Shown one piece after another: positions 1-6,710 of a stretch of 28,490 nt of DNA. The first letter of the stretch is position 1; every line of letters starts with the position of its first letter. The position numbers were made by a program, and so were the translations under genes. Source of the DNA: a virus; the IMG/VR virus record IMGVR_UViG_3300042350_000798, positions 1-28,490 of that record; one strand, 5' to 3'. The notes under the pieces were generated by a model. It ran no database searches, was not told the DNA's origin, and saw nothing but the letters and a program-made list of their open reading frames with translations.

Positions 1-8
1 GGTAGACC

Positions 9-212
9 GTGGCGCGGACAACACTCACTGAGTGGTGGGTTCGGCGCATGTGGCGCTGGATCGACGTGGCGCGCAAGGACGTGCGCCAAGGCAAGGGGCG
101 GCGCTACAAGGCGCCGACCGCCTTGCAGCATGTGACCGCTCGATACAATCAACTAAAGGCTAAGAAGCGTGACGTACTTACTCTTGACCATCGGCGCCGC
201 CATCCTCGTTGA
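9..212 (+). CDS. Small basic hypothetical protein
   Basis: This GTG-start frame encodes 67 residues with no recognised domain. The product is very basic and tryptophan-rich near its N-terminus (TEWWVRRMWRW). An in-frame TAG at 3-5 closes the frame upstream, so the start is GTG 9 or ATG 48; the 8 bases available upstream cannot confirm a ribosome binding site. Third codon positions are mostly G or C over the first 50 codons, as in the neighbouring real genes, and the frame ends 4 bases before the stop of the convergent primase-helicase gene. Tight tail-to-tail packing supports a real gene, but its short length leaves this uncertain. A nucleic-acid-binding role would be a guess from charge alone. 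Confidence 0.4.
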   Translation: MARTTLTEWWVRRMWRWIDVARKDVRQGKGRRYKAPTALQHVTARYNQLKAKKRDVLTLDHRRRHPR

Positions 213-216
213 CTGG

Positions 217-2511
217 CTACTTGACGACTGAGAGCGCGGGCGCCTTGTCTTCGGCCATGTGCCGGAGCTCCGACTTGGTGAGGCTCGCAAACTGCGGATG
301 GCAGAACACATGCTTACGTGTCGGCCACTCGCGCGAGTGTAAGCGGCCACAATCGACCCACTCGGCCTCGCGTAGCGCGTGCATAAGCGCCGGCGGTACG
401 ACCTTAACGCCCGTGGGCGCGAGACCTTGCAGCCGGTCGCAGATGGCATAGAACGGCGAGGCGATCACGCCCTTGGCAAAATCACCCTGCCGCGTGCGGA
501 TCATCTCGACCAAGAACGACTCGGCCGTGCTCATGGCCGACTCGATCATAATCATCTTAGCCTCGGTCATCGGCGGCGCGGCGCCAGGGTTGAAGGCCGA
601 CACGTCGCGGGCATCGAGCCACGCGGCGACGGCTTCAAACCCGCCGGACTTGTACCAGGCCCAGATGTGCTCGGCGTCCTCGGGCGCCATGCGCTCGGCC
701 TCCGACCACACGACGAACCAGCGGCGATCGTCGCGCGGTAGGCTGATCGCTGCGCGTTCGTTTGAGAACGACAGTACGAACACTCGGTTGAGCGCATCGT
801 ACGGGTGCATGCCCTTACGGTTGACCGACAGTAGTTCAGGCGGCGCGGCGATCACGGGCTTTAGACTATTCTCAAGCGCCCGGCGATCACGCGCCTCGGC
901 CTGTCTGAGCTCGTTGATAACGATAACTTCAGACTCTAGCGCATAGCCCCACTGCGAATTTAATTCCTCGTTCTTGACGATGGCGACGTTGACGTGCGTA
1001 TTGCCGCCGATCGACCACAGGAACGGCGCCCAGAGCGTGTCCTTACCACTGCCAGGGCGGCCAGCGTGCAGGACAGCATGGTTGATTTTCTTCTCGGGGT
1101 GCTGGCGCTTGTAGGCCATCACGTTAAGCACATGCTCGCGCTCGATGGGGTCTGGGATCATGCGCTCGGCGTGCTGTATCCAAAGGGATACATCACCCTC
1201 GGCGGCGGTCGGCCGCGCGTCGCGCCAGCGGTTGCCGTAGACGAGGCCGTTACGTGAGACAAGGATCGACTCGCCGGCGGCGAACGTAACGCCGACGAGC
1301 GAGTGCGCGCCCATCGCCTGACGGTTTTCGTCAAAGCAGATGGAGGCTTCGATCGAGCGGTTGGTGCGCGTGCTGCGGCACGGGACGTGACGGAACAGCG
1401 CGTTAAACGTCTGCCGGCTGATCTCGCGCCGGTCGAGCATGTCAAAATAACTGTCATCGTCTTGAATGTAGGCGAAACGCTCGTACCATTCCGACCGCTC
1501 GACGCGCCCGAGCTCGCGGCGCTCAACCTCCTCGATCACCTTGGCGGCCTCATCGGGATACTCAGCAGTGGGCGTAATTTTACTCAACGCGGCCTCCATC
1601 TTCTTAGCGAGCAGGTCATCACGCAGACCGTAGCCCGTCTTGGGGCCGCCCTCGGCCTCGACCCACCGCAAGAACTTCTCGCTGTCCCACTCGCCGCAGT
1701 GGCCGTGGAAGCAGGTGTAGCTACGGGATACGGGATTGTACCGCCCGCCGGGGTCGCCCGTCGTGTGCGCCGCGTGGTTAGGGCAGACAACGCCGTACCA
1801 GCCCTCGCCGTTGGCCTTATCGAGCAGCAGCCCGCGCTCGCGGACCCACTCTAGCACCGTGTCGAGGCCATCGTCCTCAAGGTATACGCCGCGTATATAC
1901 GCCGTATCAACAGGGCCGGGCGTAACGCCCAAGGCTTGACAAATATGGGCCAGTGTGTACTCGCGCTCGGGGTGGAACTCAGCCAAGATGGAGGCGAAGT
2001 TGTGGCGCCCTTCCTTTAGGTTGATGCTGCCCTCGATGCGGAAGTTGCGCACCGGGTTGATCGCGCCGGGGTCGGTGTAACCGGCTTCAGCGATCGCCTT
2101 AATCGCCGCGCTGAACTCGCCCTTGGTCGGCTGATCATCAAGGCCGAACGTGTAGCCCCACTGATAGTTGCCGGGGCTCGTCTCCATCTTCCACGTCGGC
2201 TCCAACGGCGGCACTTTGGACTTAGTGCCGACATCGTCGAGCACCATGAACGCGACGCGCTCGCAGTTGGCCGCCGAGGCCGAGAGGCCATCGGCCATGC
2301 GATCGACGATGAAGCAGCCGGTGTTGGCGTACCACGCCCCTTGCGGGCGGCGCTGGTAACGGTCGAACAAGGCCGGCGGCCAGGTGTACTTAAGCGTGCC
2401 GTCGTTGTGGGCAAGCTGCTCGCCGTTACGCATGAGCGGCTTCTGACGGACGAACAGGATAACTTCCCCCTCGGGGGCGATGCTGTTAAGATAATCGGCG
2501 AATCTCATCAT
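217..2511 (-). CDS. Phage primase-helicase (RepB-like primase plus D5/DUF5906-type helicase)
   Basis: This 764-residue protein probably makes primers and unwinds DNA at the phage replication fork. Residues about 85-165 resemble an archaeo-eukaryotic (RepB-like) primase: a hydrophobic strand ending in D92-D93, the segment TSPGNYQ near 111-117, and a basic strand FRIEGSINLK near 157-166. A zinc-ribbon-like cluster follows (C243, H246, C267, H271 or C272). The C-terminal superfamily 3-like ATPase has Walker A GRPGSGKD (484-491), a Walker B-like strand EVIVINEL (528-535) and the arginine-rich LPRDDRRWFVV (591-601) typical of D5/DUF5906 proteins. The message starts ATGATG after GGAG. It lies directly downstream of the DNA polymerase gene, separated by a hairpin. 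Domain assignments rest on motif reading, so the exact primase subfamily is less certain than the helicase. Confidence 0.9.
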   Translation of the reverse strand: MMRFADYLNSIAPEGEVILFVRQKPLMRNGEQLAHNDGTLKYTWPPALFDRYQRRPQGAWYANTGCFIVDRMADGLSASAANCERVAFMVLDDVGTKSKVPPLEPTWKMETSPGNYQWGYTFGLDDQPTKGEFSAAIKAIAEAGYTDPGAINPVRNFRIEGSINLKEGRHNFASILAEFHPEREYTLAHICQALGVTPGPVDTAYIRGVYLEDDGLDTVLEWVRERGLLLDKANGEGWYGVVCPNHAAHTTGDPGGRYNPVSRSYTCFHGHCGEWDSEKFLRWVEAEGGPKTGYGLRDDLLAKKMEAALSKITPTAEYPDEAAKVIEEVERRELGRVERSEWYERFAYIQDDDSYFDMLDRREISRQTFNALFRHVPCRSTRTNRSIEASICFDENRQAMGAHSLVGVTFAAGESILVSRNGLVYGNRWRDARPTAAEGDVSLWIQHAERMIPDPIEREHVLNVMAYKRQHPEKKINHAVLHAGRPGSGKDTLWAPFLWSIGGNTHVNVAIVKNEELNSQWGYALESEVIVINELRQAEARDRRALENSLKPVIAAPPELLSVNRKGMHPYDALNRVFVLSFSNERAAISLPRDDRRWFVVWSEAERMAPEDAEHIWAWYKSGGFEAVAAWLDARDVSAFNPGAAPPMTEAKMIMIESAMSTAESFLVEMIRTRQGDFAKGVIASPFYAICDRLQGLAPTGVKVVPPALMHALREAEWVDCGRLHSREWPTRKHVFCHPQFASLTKSELRHMAEDKAPALSVVK

Positions 2512-2533
2512 GTGACTTCTCCAGTCCCCTATT

Positions 2534-2562
2534 AGCCCGGCCTAACCCGCCGGGCTTTTTTT
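2534..2562 (+). terminator. Intrinsic-terminator-like hairpin pointing rightward, between polymerase and primase genes
   Basis: A perfect 8-bp GC-rich stem (AGCCCGGC at 2534-2541 with GCCGGGCT at 2549-2556) encloses a 7-base loop and is followed by seven T residues (2556-2562) on the + strand. This is a standard intrinsic terminator for rightward transcription. The surrounding genes are leftward: on their RNA the hairpin is preceded by an A run and followed by AAUAGGGG, so it lacks the U-tract needed to terminate them. It may stop antisense transcripts, or act on the leftward message as a processing or stability element. Confidence 0.6.
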
Positions 2563-4522
2563 AGCCCTTGCCATACCGCTCCATGACCTTGACTTCGGCC
2601 TTGAGCGGAAACCCCACGGCCCAATCAGGTGCCGTACACATTACCGTATTCAAAAGTTCTGCAACGACCTCGGCGGCCTCGTTAACACATTCGATAACGA
2701 TTTCGTCGTGAACGTGCAGCACCATACGTAATCCTTGACGGTCTAACTCACGCAGACTGTGCCGCAGCAAATCATTGGCGGTAGCCTGTGTGATGTTCTC
2801 GCAAGCCAAGCCTTTCCACAGTCGCGCACGCGGCCATTCGGTCGCATCTTGCGCGGGTTTCCAAGCGGCTTTGAGATAGCTCACACCGTCCGACTCCAGA
2901 CGGGCGAACGGGTAACATAGCACGCGGCCCGAGGGCAGGGCGTACCACAAGTGCTGACCGTCGTACATGTACGCCACGCGGCCAGCTTTGAACTCAGTGT
3001 TGACATTACGCATGGCGCGGGTGTAGGCGTCTTCTAATCTTTGCCAGTAGCGCACCGCCCACGGATTCGCGCGACGCCAACGGTCAACGATACGCTGCGC
3101 ATTCGCCTCGCTCATGTTGACGCCATACGCGCGGCCCATGGCGCTGAACGCACCGACGCCACCGGCAAAACCAAGCGAGAGGATGGCGACCTTGCCGATC
3201 TGGCGCTGCTCGTCGTTGACCTCGGTAGGCCCGACGCCGTAGATGCCAGCGGCCTCACGCTTGTAAATGTCACCCCCTGTGCGGAATATTTCAAGGACGG
3301 GCTCGGCGAGCGAATCGGCTGAGAGCCACGCGGTCGCACGGGCTTCGATCGCGGCCCAATCGGCCACGACGAACGCGTTACCTTTGGCCGGGATCAGCGC
3401 CGGGCGTAGCATGGACTTGAGCACGTCTGTCACGCGGATTCCGTATCGCGGAACAATCGCATGCCCGCGCACAAGCGCCTGGCGTACGGCCTCGGGCTCC
3501 TTGTGGCACTTGCGGGTGAAGTTGTGGACCTGCGCGCCGTAGCTTGACGCGCGGCCTGTGGCGCTGCCACCTGCAAAGATAAACGCACCGCGCACGCGGG
3601 CGTCCTCGACATCGGCGAGTTGCTTCAATCGGTTGAACTTAGCGACGGACGACGCCCATAGGTCATCTGCGCACTGCACGACATCGGCCACGTCGGGCGG
3701 CACTTCGTCGGCGTTGTCCATGGCGAGCAGGTTGGCCCGCACGGTCTTGTCAATGCTGTACTTCTTCTCGCCGTCCTTGTAGACGGTCATCAGCTTCTTA
3801 GCCTCGGGGCCGACGCGCTCCAGCACCCACTCGCGCATCTTCGGCGAGCGGACGGTAAGGATTTCTCCTTTCGTCACCTCGGCAACGATCTTCTCGATCT
3901 CTTGCAGTTCGGCCTCGGCGTAGCGCACGGCAGCCTCGCAGAGCGGCACGTCTACCCGCACACCCGCGTCGTTGATGCGCTCGTTGACGTGGTAATCGGC
4001 AAGCTCAGTGTCCGATAGGTCGCGCATCGCCTTGCTGATCTCGCGCATGGCGCGCACGTCCTGCTCGCAGTAGGCAATCATTTCGGCCATGAGCGCAGGA
4101 TCGTTGTTGAACGTGCCGTCGGCGCGGGGGATGGAGAGTTGACGGATCAACTGCGAGCCGCGATGGTCCTTCTTCATCTTAGACGAGAGCGCACGGCCAA
4201 TATCTTCGAGGCTGCCGGGCAGACAGTTGGCCCGCGCCTGTGCGGCCGTGCAGTAAAACTGTGTCAAGTCGAAGTTGATCTGACACACGTACCAAAAAAT
4301 AAGCCGCTCAAACGCAGCGTTGTGCGCGCGTATCTGGCCCTTGAAGTTGGCCACGCGCTCGGGGAACGGGTACTTGGGCAACCACGTCGCCACCTCGCCG
4401 TCATCGAACGCATAGGACATGCAAAGCACCTCAGTGCTCAAGTCCTGCGCATAGTTGTACGCGCCGGCTGACGGCAGGTCGCACCGGCTACGGGTTTCAA
4501 AGTCGATCCAGAGTATTGCCAT
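2561..4522 (-). CDS. Family A DNA polymerase with 3'-5' exonuclease (phage type)
   Basis: This is the replicative polymerase. Numbering here counts from an upstream in-frame TTG as residue 1; ATG 4522 (residue 2, giving 653 aa) is preferred. The proofreading domain has Exo I D8-F-E10, Exo II HN69..F72-E73 and Exo III Y152..D156. The polymerase domain has motif A VVADWAAIE (D389, E394), motif B R441..K445..F453 and motif C HVHDEI (H606, D607, E608). No 5'-3' exonuclease domain is present, as usual for phage enzymes. Exo II carries E where D is commoner. In motif B the positions equivalent to E. coli Pol I F762 and Y766 read L449 and F453. It lies between the small 4558-5199 gene and the primase-helicase, in one leftward operon. 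Its start is preceded by a hairpin rather than an adjacent Shine-Dalgarno site. Confidence 0.95.
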   Translation of the reverse strand: MAILWIDFETRSRCDLPSAGAYNYAQDLSTEVLCMSYAFDDGEVATWLPKYPFPERVANFKGQIRAHNAAFERLIFWYVCQINFDLTQFYCTAAQARANCLPGSLEDIGRALSSKMKKDHRGSQLIRQLSIPRADGTFNNDPALMAEMIAYCEQDVRAMREISKAMRDLSDTELADYHVNERINDAGVRVDVPLCEAAVRYAEAELQEIEKIVAEVTKGEILTVRSPKMREWVLERVGPEAKKLMTVYKDGEKKYSIDKTVRANLLAMDNADEVPPDVADVVQCADDLWASSVAKFNRLKQLADVEDARVRGAFIFAGGSATGRASSYGAQVHNFTRKCHKEPEAVRQALVRGHAIVPRYGIRVTDVLKSMLRPALIPAKGNAFVVADWAAIEARATAWLSADSLAEPVLEIFRTGGDIYKREAAGIYGVGPTEVNDEQRQIGKVAILSLGFAGGVGAFSAMGRAYGVNMSEANAQRIVDRWRRANPWAVRYWQRLEDAYTRAMRNVNTEFKAGRVAYMYDGQHLWYALPSGRVLCYPFARLESDGVSYLKAAWKPAQDATEWPRARLWKGLACENITQATANDLLRHSLRELDRQGLRMVLHVHDEIVIECVNEAAEVVAELLNTVMCTAPDWAVGFPLKAEVKVMERYGKG

Positions 4523-4530
4523 CAAAGAAT

Positions 4531-4557
4531 CGGGGGCCGTTGCCGACCCCCGCTCCC
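4531..4557 (-). promoter_or_regulatory. Shine-Dalgarno plus hairpin in polymerase translation-initiation region
   Basis: On the leftward RNA, GGGAG (4557-4553) follows the stop of the upstream gene. Next comes a 22-base hairpin (4552-4531): 9 pairs including one G-U, capped by a GCAA (GNRA) tetraloop. Then ATTCTTTG and ATG 4522 follow. The linear distance from GGGAG to ATG is 30 bases, too long for normal initiation. If the hairpin is folded out, 8 bases remain, the ideal spacing. Phage T4 gene 25 is a known precedent for a hairpin shortening the spacing. The sequence arrangement is seen directly; the function is inferred. Confidence 0.5.
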
Positions 4558-5199
4558 TTACGCAGCGCGTCGCCGACGAGCCGCAGCAGCCGGTGGAGGC
4601 TCATCGCCCTCCGGTGCCGACGGACCCTCACCTTCCATGGACACCCACTCGACGATCTCAAAGACCGGCGTGTAGATGCGGCCGTAGGACTTGTGCTGGT
4701 AGTGCTCCTTCTTCAGAACCACAACCGGCACAGGCTTACTCTGGTCACGCTCGACCTGGGCTGCGATGGCCGCCGCCAAGGTCTGCACGGCACGCTTGCC
4801 GCCCACCGACGTGGTGCTGTAGCGAGCCTCAAGGCCCGCGTCCTCACCCGTGATGCACTTCAAGCTCATGCCGACTTGCGTTTCCCAACCCTTCTTGCTC
4901 TGCGGGGGAGCCGGTTCGAGTTCCGGCAACGGCTGTGACACCGACACCATCTTCTCGCCGAGCACCTCGCCGTCGCCCCAAGCAATGAAGCCGTGAACGA
5001 ACGAGAAAGGATTGACTGCCCACTTGCTGTTTTCCTCAGCCTCGGTTTGATCCGCGCCAAAGACCCAGTGACCCGTCTTGTCCATCTTGAGGATCGCCGA
5101 CCCGACAGGGCCGACCTCCACTTCGATGTTACGCAGGGCGGTGGACAGGGATGACACAGCGGGGAGCCCCGCCTTACTGAACGCAGTGATATTAGACAT
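4558..5199 (-). CDS. Conserved phage protein, putative ssDNA-binding protein by position
   Basis: A 213-residue soluble protein with no catalytic motif that I can identify. It has alternating beta-strand-like segments, for example ILKMDKTGHWVFG and IYTPVFEIVEW, then a linker of Gly, Pro and Glu and a short basic end (ARRRRAA). It sits between the DUF2800 nuclease and the DNA polymerase. In other phages that position is commonly held by DUF2815, which is considered an ssDNA-binding protein; membership of that family is inferred from gene order, not shown by a motif. AAGGAG lies 9 bases before the ATG. The basic tail differs from the acidic tail of bacterial SSB and T7 gp2.5, so the binding role remains tentative. 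Confidence 0.85.
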   Translation of the reverse strand: MSNITAFSKAGLPAVSSLSTALRNIEVEVGPVGSAILKMDKTGHWVFGADQTEAEENSKWAVNPFSFVHGFIAWGDGEVLGEKMVSVSQPLPELEPAPPQSKKGWETQVGMSLKCITGEDAGLEARYSTTSVGGKRAVQTLAAAIAAQVERDQSKPVPVVVLKKEHYQHKSYGRIYTPVFEIVEWVSMEGEGPSAPEGDEPPPAAAARRRRAA

Positions 5200-5210
5200 T
5201 ACTCTACTCC

Positions 5211-6335
5211 TTACAGTAGTTTAGAAAGGGCCGCAGTTAACTGCTGCCCGATTTGCAACACGGCGGGCCGGGGATCGCTCTCCGGCGCCAACGTGGTGCC
5301 CGATGAGACGGAGATAATCTGATCGTCCGGCAAGGGGAGCTTCAGCTTCTTCAGCTTCTTCTCCGCCTGTGCTGGCGAAATCAAATACGTCTCCATCACG
5401 TCAGTCATGGACAGGTGCTTCAAGAGCGCCTGTTTCGCTGATTCTTCGTCCTTCCATTGACGCGTCGCGCGTTTCTGGACGAGCTTGTAGCCCGGTACAG
5501 AATTGCCCGACTCTAACACTTGCAGCGCAAGCGCACGCAAGTCGCTGATCCAATCTTCAAGCACGTCCGCACGCTGGAGCATGTCGCCAAGTTGCGTGAC
5601 GTTCAACTCCTTGATCTGCGTCTGCGTCGCGCGATCGACCGCACCGGTCATCAGCGGGCAGATGGGCTTGGCTGCGCACCAGCGGCAGTGATCGCCGATC
5701 TTGAGCGGCGCGTCAGGTTTGGCCGACTGTTTAACGGCATACGTTAACTCGCGCTCGAACTGCCGCACGCGATCGAACGATGTCACCCAACGCTTGATCT
5801 TCGGCGGCTGGACGATGATGCACTCGATTTCTTTGACATCCTTGAAGACCCATTCCAACGCCGGCGTACGGATCGCCGCAGCCGTATAGAATAGTAGCTG
5901 AGAGTTCTCCTCAGCTTCGACGGCCACACCGTCACCAAATTTCCAATCAAGTACAATAGCGCGATCCCCAATGCGGCCAATAAGATCGCAAGAACCAAAG
6001 ACACCCGGAATAAGATCACCGAAGCTGACGGTTTGTTCGACTGCGAATTCAAGCTGTGCGTCTGGGTCGATTTCATTGATGGCGTCCAGTGCAGGGCGAA
6101 CCTTCTCGTCGATCAGTTCGCCGGTGAGTTTGATGCCGTTGTACTCCATGTCGAGCACATGGCGCAGTTCCTTGTCACTGCCGAGCATCTCGGCCATGAC
6201 GTTATGCAGCAGCGTACCTTCGTCGGCATATTTGCTGCTTGGCTTAGGCGGGACTTTTTGGCAGAGCGCGACACTGCCAGGGCAGTTGATCACGCGTTTG
6301 GCGGTGGACCCGCCAACGATATTGCTATGACTCAT
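5211..6335 (-). CDS. DUF2800-type PD-(D/E)XK nuclease (Cas4/RecB-like) with Fe-S cysteines
   Basis: This 374-residue protein is probably a DNA exonuclease or end-processing nuclease used in replication or recombination. It has H44 in EGTLLH, D117 in GSCDLIG, and the core D130-W-K132 (LDWKFGDG), followed by the Q-containing helix ENSQLLFYT (143-151): the layout of RecB/Cas4-family nucleases. One N-terminal cysteine (C18) and a C-terminal group (C217, C220, C226) match the four-cysteine iron-sulfur arrangement of Cas4 and AddB. The C-terminal third is helical and lysine-rich. It is the first gene of the leftward replication operon: a promoter lies at 6365-6393 and a strong AAAGGAG precedes the ATG. 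The family name DUF2800 is from recognition of the pattern and the gene neighbourhood. Confidence 0.9.
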   Translation of the reverse strand: MSHSNIVGGSTAKRVINCPGSVALCQKVPPKPSSKYADEGTLLHNVMAEMLGSDKELRHVLDMEYNGIKLTGELIDEKVRPALDAINEIDPDAQLEFAVEQTVSFGDLIPGVFGSCDLIGRIGDRAIVLDWKFGDGVAVEAEENSQLLFYTAAAIRTPALEWVFKDVKEIECIIVQPPKIKRWVTSFDRVRQFERELTYAVKQSAKPDAPLKIGDHCRWCAAKPICPLMTGAVDRATQTQIKELNVTQLGDMLQRADVLEDWISDLRALALQVLESGNSVPGYKLVQKRATRQWKDEESAKQALLKHLSMTDVMETYLISPAQAEKKLKKLKLPLPDDQIISVSSGTTLAPESDPRPAVLQIGQQLTAALSKLL

Positions 6336-6364
6336 CGAGGACTCTCCTTTACTGTGTTTGCGCT

Positions 6365-6393
6365 AGCCTAGAGCCGGCTGATTTACTTGTCAA
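6365..6393 (-). promoter_or_regulatory. Leftward sigma70-type promoter of the replication operon
   Basis: On the - strand there is a perfect -35 TTGACA (6393-6388), a 17-base spacer and a weak -10 TAGGCT (6370-6365). Predicted initiation near 6358 leaves a leader of about 23 bases that contains AAAGGAG before ATG 6335. The -35 overlaps that of the rightward promoter. The consensus -35, ideal spacing and fitting leader support it; the weak -10 lowers certainty. Confidence 0.6.
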
Positions 6394-6415
6394 GCATTGT
6401 TTTATCGCATAGGAT
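6387..6415 (+). promoter_or_regulatory. Rightward sigma70-type promoter of the nuclease-helicase operon
   Basis: TTGTCA (6387-6392), a 17-base spacer and TAGGAT (6410-6415) match sigma70 elements at 5/6 and 4/6. Predicted initiation falls at about 6421-6423, on or next to ATG 6423, so the message may be leaderless or nearly so. The AGGA at about 10 bases upstream of ATG would then lie inside the promoter and not in the RNA. An earlier promoter outside this gap cannot be excluded. Confidence 0.5.
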
Positions 6416-6422
6416 TCTCAAC

Positions 6423-6710
6423 ATGAGAGAGAAGACGATTGAGGAGTATCTGACTTGGGCGGTCGAGCGCGCCGGCGGCGTGACGTTTAAGTTCCGCTCG
6501 CCCTCGCAGCGTGGCGTTGCCGATCGAATTGTGTGCTTGCCGAACGGCGAGACGTGGTTCGTAGAACTCAAGGCCGAGCGCGGGCGGTTGTCACCGCTGC
6601 AAAAGGTGTTTGCGTCCGTGATGGCGCAGACGAATCAAAAGTACAAAGTGCTGTATCGCATAGAGGAAGTCGATGCTTTCGTTGCGTCCGTATCAAGAGA
6701 GCGCGGCTGA
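6423..6710 (+). CDS. VRR-NUC domain nuclease
   Basis: A 95-residue stand-alone VRR-NUC nuclease, a compact member of the PD-(D/E)XK fold known to cut DNA structures in replication and repair. Visible family features are an N-terminal helix with E7/E8, GVADR (D34 in the usual GxPDR, with A replacing P), FVELK (E48, K50) and the distal LSPLQ (Q60). The ATG at 6423 is chosen over a TTG at 6387 because the family begins close to this helix and the TTG lies inside the predicted promoter. The gene overlaps the following SNF2 helicase by 38 bases. Stand-alone VRR-NUC genes followed by SNF2 helicases recur in phage replication modules, which supports a joint role on branched DNA. Confidence 0.9.
   Translation: MREKTIEEYLTWAVERAGGVTFKFRSPSQRGVADRIVCLPNGETWFVELKAERGRLSPLQKVFASVMAQTNQKYKVLYRIEEVDAFVASVSRERG

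Noticed and set aside
1303-1854. Rightward 183-codon frame opposite the primase-helicase
   Set aside because: Mirror frame of a gene with intact zinc and ATPase motifs; it has no plausible ribosome site or domain.
5783-6371. Leftward and rightward frames overlapping the DUF2800 gene, one with a membrane-like stretch
   Set aside because: They lie inside the nuclease reading frame, which has all catalytic and cysteine residues in order. The hydrophobic stretch results from frame-shifted reading.
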